From assembly GCA_027186245.1 (NCBI GenBank), contig CP114482.1, positions 2,051,001 to 2,115,000 of the forward strand: a DNA stretch of 64,000 nt. Reading direction: 5' to 3'. Of this stretch, positions 23,242-37,011 are shown piece by piece. Below the pieces are notes generated by a model, which saw nothing but the letters and a program-made list of their open reading frames with translations, was not told the origin of the DNA and searched no databases. Made by a program: the position numbers and the translations under genes. Source of the stretch: Coriaria nepalensis. Lineage: Eukaryota > Streptophyta > Magnoliopsida > Cucurbitales > Coriariaceae. The number at the start of each line of letters is the position of its first letter. The stretch's first letter is position 1.

Positions 23242-24728
23242 ATGAATCCTTCATCTGTTAAAATAGTAGAGGTAAGCAAGGTTCTCCCTCCTTCGGGAAT
23301 ACCAAGCTCGACCTTCCAGGAGAACTCCATAATCTCTCACCTTCCTGGAAATCCTAATGCTAAGATTTACTCCTGTTCAACGCCTATACTTCTACCAAAT
23401 CTGGGACCCGAAACATTCACCATCTTCATCATCTTTCTTTGAAACCATCATTCCCAACCTTAAACACTCTCTTTCTCTCACTCTCCAGCACTTTCTCCCA
23501 CTTACCGGCCACCTCACCTGGCCCCACAGGTCCCACAAACCCTTCATCAAACTCATCCCGGAAGATGGCGCATCACTCACGATAGCTGAGTTTGACTCTG
23601 ATTTTCACCATCTCTCTTCCAGAAAAAATTTCATCGAAGAATTATAATTCCATGCCCTCTCAGCCCAATTACCAGTTCTACCCCACAGCCGAGCTTCTAT
23701 AATTGCACTACAAGTTAAAATTTTTCCCAAGAGTGATGGGTTTTGCATTGGAATCACAGACCATCATGCAGTTATGGACGGTAGAGCTTCTTCTTCGTTT
23801 ATGAAATCATGGACTAAAATATGCAAACAACTTATTGAAGGAGATAGTTTATCATTTTCTGACATGGTTGGGCTGTCACAGTTTTATGACAAGACAGTCT
23901 TAAAGGACCCTTCAGGCCGGCTGGAAGCCCTGTACTTGAATGAATGGCTCAACCATGACGGAGCCACTAAGAGAACCGGGCTGTCACAGTTTTATGACAA
24001 GACAGTCTTAAAGGAACCTTCAGGCCGGCTGGAAGCCCTGTACTTGAATGAATGGCTCAACCATGACGGAGCCACTAAGAGAACCTTAATGATTCCGGAT
24101 CATGAACCTCCAACAGGTTTAATTTGAGGCGTTTTCCAATTGAATAGAGGGAACATAGAGAAACTCAAGCAATTTATTTCAAACAATTTGGTGAATATAT
24201 CCACATTCATTATAGTAACAGCTTATAATTGGGTTTGCTTAGCCAAAGCACAAGGTTTAAGGGGTAGCAAAATGGTTTTTTCTATACCTATAGATGCGGT
24301 CTCACTTCGTTCCTCCTTTTCCTGAAAACTTTTTCACCAATTGCATTGCCTTTACTTATGCTTTTGCAGAGATGGATGATGTACTTGGTGAAGAGGGGCT
24401 TGTTGTGGCAGTGAAAGCCATGAATGAGGCTGAAAGGTTTACTGCAATTATAAAAGCCGTTAACAGTAACACTTTAGTTTCCAATCCAAACTTCATTGCA
24501 GTAGTAGGGTAACATAAGTTTCAGTATTACAGTGCTGATTTCGGGTTGGGTAGGCCAGAGATGATTATGATACCTTCCCTATATAAGAGTAGAGCCTTCT
24601 TTCTGACAGATAGTAGAGATGGTGCTAATGGAGAAGTTGAGATTGGAATGGTCTTGAAAAGAGATGAAATGGAAGCTTTTGGAAATCTAATTGTGAAAGG
24701 GATTGAGCAGCTTAATTCAAGCCATTAG
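23242..24728 (+). pseudogene. BAHD acyltransferase pseudogene (malonyl/hydroxycinnamoyl-transferase clade)
   Basis: BAHD enzymes move acyl groups from CoA to anthocyanins, phenolic glucosides and other acceptors. The start MNPSSVKIVEVSKVLPPSG at 23242 is typical of the glucoside malonyltransferase clade. TPVQRLYFYQI and LQHFLPLTGHLTWP follow after a frameshift near 23350. The catalytic HXXXD motif reads HHAVMDG (about 23762) and is intact. The second hallmark DFGWG reads DFGLG (about 24538). Breaks are the frameshift near 23350, an in-frame TAA at 23645-23647, a further frame change after the stop at 24125-24127, and a TAA at 24510-24512. A 108-bp segment is duplicated in the middle. The single-exon layout fits the clade. 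The gene is clearly dead unless the assembly is poor. Confidence 0.92.
23870..24085 (+). repeat. 108-bp tandem duplication inside the BAHD relic
   Basis: Two head-to-tail copies, 23870-23977 and 23978-24085, start GGGCTGTCACAG and end AAGAGAACC. They differ by one base (GACCCT versus GAACCT). The period is exactly 36 codons, so the reading frame is kept. Near-identity means the duplication is recent. Confidence 0.97.
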
Positions 24729-25085
24729 AATTGTGAAAAAGTGATATTTAAAAAAAAAACCTTTATGGGTGTGATTTTGTTATTTCCTCCCTTGTCATTG
24801 TTTCTTCTGAACTTTTGGATGTTTCTTTCATCTACGTATAATCGAAAAAGTGGGAGACAATTGGGAGCAAATTGATAAAAATGTATTAACATCATTAAAA
24901 TGTGAATGCCTTGTTCATTTAAGGTCAGAAGTTAACAAAACTATGAGCAGACCTAGAACTAATGTCTATGATGAAATGTACAGTTAAGAGCTAAATCAGA
25001 ACCAATCCAAAAAGTATCATATCAGCTAGAAGATATCTTCTTCTTGTTTTAATATATGTATATATATATTATCTATATCTTGTAC
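24729..25085. other. Intergenic between convergent BAHD relic and GeBP gene
   Basis: AT-rich with a short (TA)n run near 25055-25070. No gene or RNA recognised; it probably holds both 3' UTRs. Confidence 0.5.
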
Positions 25086-26231
25086 TCATTTTTTAAAAAG
25101 AGAGTCCTCAAGAACCAACCTCAAGCGTCGAGCCAGTAAATCAAACTCCGCCGCCTGTAAGTCCCGCCACCGCCTTTCAAACTCTACCTTCTTCCCGGCG
25201 TTCAGAAAATCAGAACCACTACTTGGATATTTTAGAACCCTCTGAATCTCTTTCAAAGATTCATCAAACACATTCAACACCGTCTTTGCCACCAACACAC
25301 CAATCCTGGACCTACCTAAACTACCATCATGTTTGAAGAATCCCGGCCTTTTCCCACCAAAGTCATAATCAGCATGAACCACTTCTTTCACCATTGACCT
25401 ATTATTATCATTGACATCACAAACTATAGTTTCATGATCAATACCGTGATCAAGTTCGGAAAAGTTGAGATTTTGAGCTGGGTTCGAGATCAGAGGTTGC
25501 TTAGGCGAGAAGTTAACCTTAACCGAAACCGAATCAGTCTCTACTCCGCTCTTGCTACTACAATTACTAGCTGAAGTATAATTATTGGAATTGTTACCGA
25601 AAGGGGAAGAAGCAGAGTATTCTGAGCTCCAGAGCTTCTTAGAGAGATGGAACAACTCCTGATCGTGAGGAGACACCAGCGACAAGTGGAGCCCACGAGC
25701 TAGGCGGGAGGAGATGACGCGATACTTCTTCCGGAGGCGGCGGAGCTTCTCGGAAAGCTGGGATTTTGTGTAGGGTTGGGACATGGCGGTGGAAAATTGG
25801 GCGTAGAAGATGGAGAGGTCTCTGGGGAAAGAAAGCCCCTTGTAAGCGGAATCGAGGAGACCTTGCAGGAACCGTATCTCGTCGGGCTCCGTCCAGATCC
25901 TATGGAACTTGAAAGGAGGTGGCTTTGAGTCCGATTCGAAGCCATCGGAAAGGGAAATGGTGGTGGATTCGAGCTTGGCAGAGAGGAAACTAGGGTTGGG
26001 ATTAGGGTTATCAGGAAATGGGGTTGATAACAAAGAGGAGGTAAAGTCGGTGGCTTTGCGTTTGATGGGGAGCTTGGAAGAGGAGGCTTTAATGGAGTGG
26101 TCTGGTTGAGTTCGAGATTGGAAATGGGTCGAGTCCATGGCTCGAACTTGCTTCCTATGTGGGGTCCAAAAATCCATGGTAAGAGTGAAGAGCGCAGAAG
26201 CCTTTATATGGGGGTAAATCTGTAATTTCAC
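25086..26231 (-). CDS. GeBP/STOREKEEPER-type DNA-binding protein (DUF573)
   Basis: GeBP-family proteins are plant-specific nuclear transcription regulators linked to trichome and cytokinin responses. The frame gives 381 residues with no intron. The DUF573 domain is at about 108-205: FHRIWTEPDEIRFLQGLLDS, then YTKSQLSEKLRRLRKKYR and ELFHLSKKLW, the family pattern of a Trp-led helix region and a basic helix. A C-terminal helix region (about 315-378; FERRWRDLQAAEFDLLARRL) matches the conserved leucine-rich tail. Between them lies a Ser/Asn-rich linker. The start is uncertain: ATG 26231, 26177 or 26141 are all in frame, and 26177 or 26141 look more natural because the first 18 residues resemble leader sequence. 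No frame damage. Confidence 0.9.
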   Translation of the reverse strand: MKLQIYPHIKASALFTLTMDFWTPHRKQVRAMDSTHFQSRTQPDHSIKASSSKLPIKRKATDFTSSLLSTPFPDNPNPNPSFLSAKLESTTISLSDGFESDSKPPPFKFHRIWTEPDEIRFLQGLLDSAYKGLSFPRDLSIFYAQFSTAMSQPYTKSQLSEKLRRLRKKYRVISSRLARGLHLSLVSPHDQELFHLSKKLWSSEYSASSPFGNNSNNYTSASNCSSKSGVETDSVSVKVNFSPKQPLISNPAQNLNFSELDHGIDHETIVCDVNDNNRSMVKEVVHADYDFGGKRPGFFKHDGSLGRSRIGVLVAKTVLNVFDESLKEIQRVLKYPSSGSDFLNAGKKVEFERRWRDLQAAEFDLLARRLRLVLEDSLFKK

Positions 26232-26254
26232 TTGGAGCCATAAAAAGCCCTCCT

Positions 26255-26258
<4 letters not shown>

Positions 26259-26296
<38 letters not shown>
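26259..26296. repeat. (CT)n microsatellite
   Basis: About 19 uninterrupted CT units lie just upstream of the GeBP frame. On its coding strand this is a (GA)n tract, common in plant 5' regions. The rest of 26232-26567 holds pyrimidine-rich DNA and no gene. Confidence 0.95.
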
Positions 26297-26299
<3 letters not shown>

Positions 26300-26567
26300 T
26301 ATCTTCGTCTTCTTCCCACTGCTCACTGGTTCTCTGGTTCTTTTTCCGGCGGTTGCTTCTCTTAAACCTCTATACGTAAGTCTCTCTCTATCTCCATCTC
26401 TCAATTAGGACCCTGAAAAATTCTATCTTTGAGTTTATATATCATGGTGAAACAAGCTTGATGAGTTTTTATTATCATTTTGTAAGTTTTTAGTATTTTG
26501 CACATTCTTGAAATTCTATTTAGATATTGAGTCTTAGACGTGTTTATATCTTCACATAGATGAATCC

Positions 26568-28241
26568 ATGATCATCCCCAAAATTTTATTCATGGCCTTA
26601 CTATGCCGAAGAAGAATCCGAGCCATAATTCCAATTCCAATCTGTAATCCGATATACCTTGCTGTTCATATTTCTCAACTAGTATCACCCAAGTTAATAC
26701 ACAGTGGCCAGGAATCAAACCCGGATTCTAACATTAACGCGATATATGATTCATTCTGAAAAGGTTGGAATTGGGACATTATTTCTCACAAGTTCAAAGC
26801 CGATCAATTACACCATTTACTGGTTGAGAAAGTATTGCTCGAACTCAAAGAGCCCGTAGATGCCAAATGGGCTCTTGGCTTTTTCCATCAGTCCATTAAG
26901 ATGAAGAATTTCGAACACGGGCTTCGATCTTATTGCTTCATGGTACATATTTTAGTTCGAGCCCAACTGGTTAAAGATGCTCGAGCTTTGTTCGAATCGA
27001 TTTTGAAGAAACATTTGGAAAAGAATGCGTCAGAACTTGCTGTTGTAGATTCCTTAATCAGTACTTATAACATTATTGTTTCTGGTCCATTCGTGTTTGA
27101 TCTTTTGATTCAAACTTATGCTATATTGAGGAAATTTGAGATCGCTTGGAACGTATGTTGTTATTAAGAAAAACAAGGCTTTTCATTGAAGCTAATAAGT
27201 TTCAATACTTTGGTTCATGTTATTGAAAAATCAGACCAATTTCATATGGTTTCAAAGATTTTTGAGCATATAGTTTGGAAAAGAGTTTACTCGAATGAAG
27301 TGACTGTCAGGATAATGATCAATGCATTATGCAAGGATGGGAAATTACAGGAAGTTTTAGACAAGTTGGATAGGATTTCATGGCAAGATAGGTTCTCCCT
27401 TAATTATTGATAATACCAGTTTGGTTTTTCAGGTTTTAGAAAGTGGAAGAGTTGAAGGAGTAGCACTTTTAAAGAGGATGTTGCAAAGGAATATAATTCT
27501 TGATACTGTTGCTTTCTCTTTGATTGTATATGCTAAGGTAAAATTCAGGAATCTGGAATCAGCTCGCGAAACATATGAAGATTTGCTCAAGAGAGGTTTT
27601 CGGGCGAACTCTTTTGTTTATACTTTGTTTATAGTGGCAAATTGTAGATAGGGAAATCTTGAAGAAGCCCGTTGCTTGATGCAAGAAATGGAAGATATGG
27701 GTTTGAAGCCTTATGGTGTGAGTTTCAATGTACTGATTGAGGGATGTGCGAGGGCCAGATGTATAGAAGAAAGCTTTGGAATTTGTGAGAAGATGTTGGA
27801 AAGAGGACTTGTTCCTAGTTGTTCTGCTTTCAATGTAATGGGAGAGAAGATTTATGAGAGTCGGGATTTGAAAAAGGCGAATTGCATAATGGTTTTGTTA
27901 GATAAAGGGTTTGTGCCTGATGAGATGACATACTTTTAATTGATGGGTATGGGAGAAAAGGTGAGATTGGAGAACTTGTCAAGCTCTATTATGAGATGGA
28001 ATCAAGGTTGTTACATCCTGGATGTTTAGTTTTCTCATGGTTGATTAGGAGCTTTTGTGAATTTGGGAAATTGGATGAAGCAGAAAAGTATTTTAAGATT
28101 ATGAAAGATTGTGATATTGCTCCAGATTTGATTATCTATGAGACATTAATTAGCAACTTCTTAAAGGATGGTAATAGAAGAAGAGCTCTTGATCTTCAGG
28201 ATGAAATGAATTCTAAAGGATTGAAGAAAGGCTGTTCATGA
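26568..28241 (+). pseudogene. P-class PPR pseudogene
   Basis: PPR proteins bind organelle RNA. This relic starts with a basic, hydrophobic leader (MIIPKILFMALLCRRRIRAI). It continues with P-type repeats of about 35 residues, for example VDSLISTYNI, MKPYGVSFNVLIEG-like segments, and PDLIIYETLISNFLKDGNRRRALDL near the end. The frame is cut by TGA 26757-26759, TAA 27165-27167, TGA 27408-27410, a frameshift between about 27411 and 27421, TAG 27649-27651, TAA 27937-27939, and a second frameshift near 27940. Between lesions the protein sequence is still good, so decay is fairly recent. No intron evident. I cannot name the parent gene. Confidence 0.88.
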
Positions 28242-28466
28242 GTTTGTGGTGCATGCACATAAAAAACAGTGTAATAATATTCCGATTAACATTCTAATCA
28301 TACTTCAAATTATTCTTCTTTAGTTAAATTCTTGTATTGAATTTGTAATAAAAATTGGATTTTTTTTTTTTGCTCCTTAACAGGTAACACCGTTGGCTTC
28401 ACTCAGCTTGATGATGATTCATGCAAACTGTGCTCATATAGATATTGAAGTTAAAGGCATGTAGCT

Positions 28467-31276
28467 GTGTTACTCAAGATAGTATGCTGCTATCAGTATC
28501 GAATAATAAGAAAGAGCTTAATCAGAGTATTAGAGCTCAACAAGAGTAAAAAGAGGAGTGAAAACATGTCACTTCAGAACGTGAAGTCCCACCAATTTAA
28601 TCATCTTTCAAATGCCATCAAAGTGTATGGCCATCTACTTTCCGATACACAACCCAAGAGTTCTTCTGCCAAAAATTTTAAACTAAACATATCGGCCCCA
28701 CCACAACCTCCTCAATCCTCATGTCCATCAACCTTATATTCAGACTCGACCTATACAAAGCTGGTCAAATCCGCTACAAAATCTCAGAACCTTATTCAAG
28801 GCAAGTTTATTCATACTCACATGATTAAAAGTGCTTTTAAACCAAGCCTATTTCTGTTGAACACTCTTCTTAACATGTATTGCAAATGTGGAGACATATA
28901 TTCTGCTGACAGGCTGTTTCTTAGCATGTCCAGGTGTGACATTGTTACCTACAATTCCTTATTATCCGGGTATACCCAAGTGGGGTACTATCATAGGGCC
29001 GTGATTTTGTTCAATGAAGCAAGAATGATCAGCTTGAAACTCGATAGATTCACTTATTCAATTGCTCTTAATATATGTAATCAGACCCGGAATCTGAATT
29101 TAGGTAAGTCGATTCATGGGTTAATCTTAATCAACAGATTAGGAGACCAGGTTATCTTGATCAATTCTCTTATCGATATGTACTCAAAATGCGGTCAGAT
29201 TGATCATGCAAGAATTTTGTTTGAGAATTCTGACAACTTGGATGATGTCTCTTGGAATTCCTTGATTTCTGGGTATGCACAAAACAAAGCATACGAGGAA
29301 ATGTTGAAAATTCTTGTGACAATGCATCAAAAAAAGGGCACTGGCTTAAATACTTATACTCTGGGAAGTGTCTTAAAGGCATGTACATATTTTGATCCTT
29401 CAAAAAAGTTCGGAAAAATGCTTCATGCCTGTGCAATTAAGCTCGGGCTGGATTTGGATTTAGTTGTTGGAACTGCATTGCTCGATATGTATGCAAAAAC
29501 AGGAAATTTAGACAATGCTCTTCAGATTTTTGAAATAATACCTAACCAAAATGTTGTGTTATATAATGCCATGATCTCTGGCTTGCTATATGGAAATACT
29601 GTAGAAGATGAAAGTGCATACAAAGCCCTCAATCTCTTCTCAAAGATGCAAAGTAAGGAAATCAATCCCTCCAAGTTTACATTTTCAAGCATACTTAAAG
29701 CATGTAATGTCGTAGAAGCCTTCGAGCTGGGAAAGCAAATCCATGCTCAAATTTGCAAGAACGGGCTTTCGGACGAGTACATATGTACTGCCCTTATAGA
29801 CTTGTACTCCTTGTCTGGTTCAATGAATGATGCATTAACATGCTTTCATTCAATTCCTAGTTCCGATATTGTTTCATTAACAGCCATGATAGTGGGTTAC
29901 CTTCAAAACGGCCAATCTGAAACTGCTTTGGCTTTGTTCTATGACTTGCTGGCTCAAGGAAAGAAACCGGATGAGTTCATATTGTCAAGTTTGTTATGTT
30001 TTTGTGCAAACCTTGCCACAGTTAGATCCGGAGAGCAAATTCAAGGGTATGTGATAAAAACCGGATTTTGGGAATTCACCATTATTCTAAATTCCCAGGT
30101 TTCAATGTATGCAAAATCAGGAGATATATTTTCCGCAAATGCAATTTTCAACGAGATGGAGTATCCGGATGTTGTATCATGGTCTGGTATTATATGTAGC
30201 AATGCTCAGCATGGTAATGCTGAGGAAGCTTTAAGACTTTTCGCTCTGATGAAGGAAAGTGGGACCAAACCCAACCACATTACGTTTCTTGGAGTTTTAA
30301 CTGCATGTAGTCATGGCGGCCAAGTCGAAGAAGGGTTACGGTAAGTTATTGAAGCCTTACTAAAACCCCAGTCGGATTTAGTCATAAATTTCTGAATTCT
30401 TAAATAAATACGGCACACTAATTTAAATATGATCTTATACAAAAAGTTAGTTTCAGAAATCCTATTCTAAAAAACTAGCCCAGTGGCCCGTAATGTTTTA
30501 CTTATTTTTTGGTTTAATGTGTATGTTTTGACGATCTTTTTCCTCCCCCCCCAAATGGCAGGCAATTTGAAAGCATCAAGAGAGATTATGGCATTAAAAT
30601 CCATGTGAAGCACTGTGCTTGTATGGTTGATCTTCTGGGTAGGCACGGAAAGTTATCAGATGCTGAAGATTTTATTCTCCATTCGGGTTTCAAAAATCAA
30701 CCTGTAATCTGGCGAGCTTTATTGAGTGCTTGCCGGATTTATAAGGATACAATTATCGGGAAACGTATTGCAGAGAGACTAATGGAGCTTGAGCCTCAAG
30801 CCTCTTCATCTTACGTGCTTCTCTATAACATCTATACTGACTCCAGATTTGAAACAGCTGCTTCTGAAATCAGAGGATTAATGCAAGAACGGCGAATCAA
30901 GAAAGAACCCGGTCTAAGCTGGATTGAAGTAGGAAATAAGGTTCATTCATTTGTGGTAGGTGATAGATCTCATATGATGAGCCAGTGGATATATGAAAAG
31001 CTGGAGGAAATGATGGAGAAGATAAAGAAGATGAATTTGTTGGACGAGATGCCTTCAAATAATTATCATAGTGAAAAACTAGCGGTAGCTTTCGGGATAA
31101 TGTGTTTGCCTAAATCAGCTCCAGTTCGGGTTATGAAGAATTTGAGAGTTTGCAAGGATTGTCATGCTACAATGAAGCTGTTATCAATAGTGGAAAAGAG
31201 AGTTATTATTCTTAGAGACCCTATAAGGTTCCATCACTTTAAAGATGGTTCTTGCTCTTGTAGGGATTTTTGGTAG
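28467..31276 (+). CDS. DYW-class PPR protein (organelle RNA editing factor), one intron
   Basis: PLS-class PPR proteins with a DYW domain act in C-to-U editing of plastid or mitochondrial RNA. Exons 28467-30340 and 30562-31276 join in phase (GGGTTACG|GTAAGT ... GGCAG|GCAATTT) to 862 residues; ATG 28566 would give 829. About a dozen PLS repeats run from about residue 95. The E/E+ region follows (LLGRHGKLSDAEDFIL). The C-terminus is a full DYW deaminase with HSEKLAVAFG (HxE), then CKDCH (CxxC) and the end CSCRDFW, where the usual Tyr of DYW is Phe. It resembles Arabidopsis At3g13880 (OTP72) in the E region from memory; orthology is unproven. Introns are rare in this family, so the 221-bp intron is notable. 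It is real, since unspliced reading ends at once after GLR. Confidence 0.9.
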
Positions 31277-31660
31277 TTTATGAGGAGTTTATCTGAAGGC
31301 GTCATCTTTTTCTGCTTTGTGAAGTAGTAGAATCATCTGTAAATGTCAATGCAAAAATTTTTAAATATGTTGAAAATATTTTAGAAAAATTTGCAGCTTT
31401 CATCAATATGGTTAATCAATTTTGTAGAAGAATATGAATCGTTATGAATGAGATGTGTTCCGGAGAAGACCCGAATGGAGACCTTATAGGAAACCGATCT
31501 AATATTACAATAGGCAATGGCATATTCTGCTGTTCATTTACACTCTTCATCTTCCTAACAATTCAGGAATTCTTTTTAATATTGCAAATTCACATAGGCT
31601 AATGCAATACGTCGATTGTCAATGATGATTTCTCTAAACATAGTTTACAATAGCCCGATC
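31277..31660. other. Intergenic between convergent PPR and DHAR relic
   Basis: Presumed 3' UTRs of both neighbours. No other feature seen. Confidence 0.5.
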
Positions 31661-33822
<2,162 letters not shown>

Positions 33823-34941
33823 TGCTGTCCACTTCTCCCTCTCCTTTCCTCTTTTTTTTGGGGTAAATTTTTGGAGGGAGGACCGTTCGTTAGAGAATGG
33901 GGATGAGAAGTTCGAGGGACAGAATTTACCGTACTACGCTGGGTAATGAGGAATAAAAAAATAGAAATATATTTTTTTTTCTATTTTTTTTTTCCTTTTC
34001 TTAAGTATAAGTATATATAATCTTAGCCGTCTATTGATTATATGAAGTTAAATAATTTTTTATTTATTTATATTTTTATAAAATAATTATATAATATATT
34101 TAAAATAATTAATTTTTATAATTAATTTTTATAATTAATTTTTATAATTAATTTTTATTTAATTTCATACATAAATTTATCCGAAATTTATACCATTTAA
34201 ATTGAATCTAAATCTGAAGATATTATAAAACAAATTTTTTATTATCATACCGTAATTATGTAAGTTAACTAGCTAAGAACAATGTTAAGGGCGTGTTTGG
34301 CCACAGGTTTAAAAAAAATATTTATATATTTTAAATTTTAAATATAATTATCAAGATATAAAATATAATAAAATATAAAAATAATTAACATACAAATGAA
34401 AATACATATATTTTTAGTGTTAGAAAAATTTTGAAAATAAGCAAAAAAAAAAAAAAAAACAAGTTTAAAATACAATATACAAAAATAACTGTTTTTTTTT
34501 ACTTATTTTCTACATTTCACAAATCGATTTTTTGCATTTCCTTCATTGTTTAGGGATCAACAAACATAGCTTACTACTTTTTTTTTTTTTTTTGAATTTC
34601 AAAAACTGAAATACATAAACAAACAGGTCCTGACATTGTTCTTATCATCATTATAAGACAAAGCAGCTTAGGAAAGTACTATGAAGACAAGTTCCCTATG
34701 TTGTTTTATTAGCATCAATGAAATACTTCTGCCTCTTATCTTCAACAATTGGCTTACTCCTCATGATCATCTTCTCTGTTGTAAATAAAAAATTAATTAG
34801 AAGGAAAAATAAACAAATTTCACTTTGTTGCAAAATAAATTTAAGAGCATGAAGGATCTCTTATATCACATGTGCGGTTCTAATTGATCGGTTTACGTTA
34901 TATCGAGTTTATTTAAGAATTTCTCGAAAACTGATTACCCA
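33823..34941. other. AT-rich intergenic
   Basis: Bases 33823-33960 are the old DHAR promoter and 5' UTR. From 33960 the DNA is very AT-rich, with a short direct repeat of AATTTTTATAATT units at about 34108-34160 and long A/T homopolymers. No gene or RNA recognised. Confidence 0.5.
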
Positions 34942-36005
34942 TTAGTCATAGTAACTTTTTTGATCTTTTGTAGGAAACATGACTTGCTCTTTCAGCTTGC
35001 CGCAAAGTAGGAAAGAGTTTGAATATGGACAGTCAATAGCCTTTTCCCGGCGATGATCGATGCAGATATGAATTCCGAGAAGTTGGATGACGCCGTCTTT
35101 GTTTTTGTTGCATCCAAGTTCCGGAGAGGTCTCCAATTTTTCTGCTATCTTATCACGTAAAACCTCACGGGTGTATGGCTCCTCTCTAGGTCTAACTTCA
35201 CCTAAATTTACCACTAATTTATATTAAAGTTTCATACAGTTATAATTTCATGAAACCAAGTGCAATATAAGGAAATCCAACAGTACTAGATATATTAGAT
35301 ATTTATAATATTTTTTAGTCTGATAAATGAATTCGTGTCATATATATTAGACTTTACCAAATAGCATGATGTCATTTGTCAAGTTACTAAAATAATGTAT
35401 GAATCATACTCATGTAAAAATTTCTCATGATGTAACGTACCGGATCTTATCACCATATCAAGGAGATAAACATATTTTTCTGCATAGTGCAGCGCCAAAT
35501 GGAAGTATTCTGAAGCTCTCATGCCATAAGGTCCATATCTTATCCACTCCCTATTCCATAATTTTACATTATCCCCTCCAACATCTAGATTTGGCCATAG
35601 TGAGTTCAGGCTGGAAATGAAGTTCCACCTCCCAATCTACCAAAAAGATAAGTTTATAATTAAAAAAAAAAAATTTGAAAGTCATTTCTCTCTTTACATT
35701 AACTTGACCCCATCAATTACCAAATAATAAGTTACCTGATCGTTGTGCGGGAATTTGATCTCAGAACGATTAGCATAAATATTGTCATCAGCGAGAAACG
35801 GCCAGAACCCGTAAATCTTGAAATGTTGTTGAACCGGTGTTTTGCAAACGGATTTGTATTTGGCGCCGGTGCAGTACGAATTAGGCCAATGAAGAGCGAG
35901 TTTAAAGAAAGCTAAGTCCTTTTTGGTCCCTTGACTTTGCGCTGAAGAAACCAAGAAAATGTAAACGAGTACAAGAACAAATAGCATTCTCATTCTCATC
36001 CACAT
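34942..36005 (-). CDS. RNase T2-like secreted protein lacking catalytic histidines (predicted pseudoenzyme)
   Basis: Exons 35736-36005, 35441-35636 and 34942-35201 on the minus strand join in phase to 241 residues without any stop, about family length. Residues 1-23 are a signal peptide (MLFVLVLVYIFLVSSA), predicting secretion. FFKLALHWPNSYC follows, the usual T2 start. CAS I, normally IHGLWP, reads HFKIYGFWP with Tyr at position 65. CAS II, normally FWxHEWxKHGTC, reads LWNREWIRYGPY (116-127): the HEW His is Arg, the KHG His is Tyr and the Cys is Tyr. Only the Glu remains. The C-terminal part (LGIHICIDHRREKAIDCP) keeps the T2 fold pattern. RNase activity is thus not expected. Catalytically dead T2 relatives are known as abundant storage or lectin-like proteins in some plants; that role here is inference. 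It shares the three-exon layout with the relics at 12380-14577. Confidence 0.87.
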
Positions 36006-36066
36006 TTTTCTTTCTAACTTTTCTTATGTTTTTCTAGATAATACTAATATAAGCCTTAATTCTTCT

Positions 36067-36332
36067 TCTTTATAAGCATCTAGCTAGTAATTAAACAAAC
36101 ATCCTTCCATACGAACCAATGACACTCATAATCATGACTCTAGATCCATTCATAGGAATAAGATAACACATAAACACCTTATCAACACACAAAATTCTTT
36201 CTTTATAAGCATCTAGCTAGTAATTAAACAAGCTACGCATCCTTCCATACGAACCAATGACATTTATAATCATGACTCTAGATCCATTCATAGGAATAAG
36301 ATAACACATAAACACCTTATCAAAACACAAAA
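36067..36332. repeat. 133-bp tandem duplication upstream of the RNase T2-like gene
   Basis: Two copies, about 36067-36199 and 36200-36332, start TCTTTATAAGCATCTAGC and differ by few bases plus a small indel. Each carries a TATAAAG-type site on the minus strand. The first copy begins about 60 bp before the start codon, so the proximal promoter itself appears duplicated. Confidence 0.95.
36069..36077 (-). promoter_or_regulatory. Putative TATA box of the RNase T2-like gene
   Basis: CTTATAAAG on the minus strand is about 65-70 bp before ATG 36005. A second identical site lies 133 bp further upstream, at about 36202-36210, in the duplicated unit. Confidence 0.5.
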
Positions 36333-37011
36333 GGACGTAATGAATTTCTTCTTACCCCTTAAATTTAGAATACGAGCAGCTTACTTGTATCATGAAATGA
36401 TCGAGGAGGTGTTACTTATGTATTTACCATGTAGCATAAATCAACACTATCATTCATTCTTAATATTTTTATAATTTATTATATGAATATTAGTTCTCCA
36501 AATTTTATAGCCACTCCCACCTATATACCATGTGGTATAAGAGAAAGGGAGTTATTCGTTTCCTTTTTTTTTAGTTAAGGAATATATGTGTAGCTAGTAG
36601 GTAGGAGTGGCCAATGCTTTTTAATTAGATTCTTAGAGCACATGTATTCCTTAACTAAAAAAGTGGCCAATGCTCTAAGTGAAATTAGAGCACATGCATT
36701 CATTCGAGACCACGACATGAACTTGTATAATATTATCTTCTTCATCCAATAAGCATCGTTTTGATCATCATCTCGATTCTTAGATTTTGAGTAAAGAAAA
36801 ACAAATTGGTTGTTGTTCGTAAAGTTTGATATTTATTGTTTGAGTTCATTTTTTACTCCTAACATGATTAGATTCTTTTCAATGGGATCCTCATTTGGGC
36901 TTGTATATATCCACGACGTAATTAAATTTTTTTTTACGAGAACGTATGATTTGGATTGAGAAATTTTTGTACGAGTACGACTCATACACTATTTTTATAG
37001 TTAGGGCCGGC

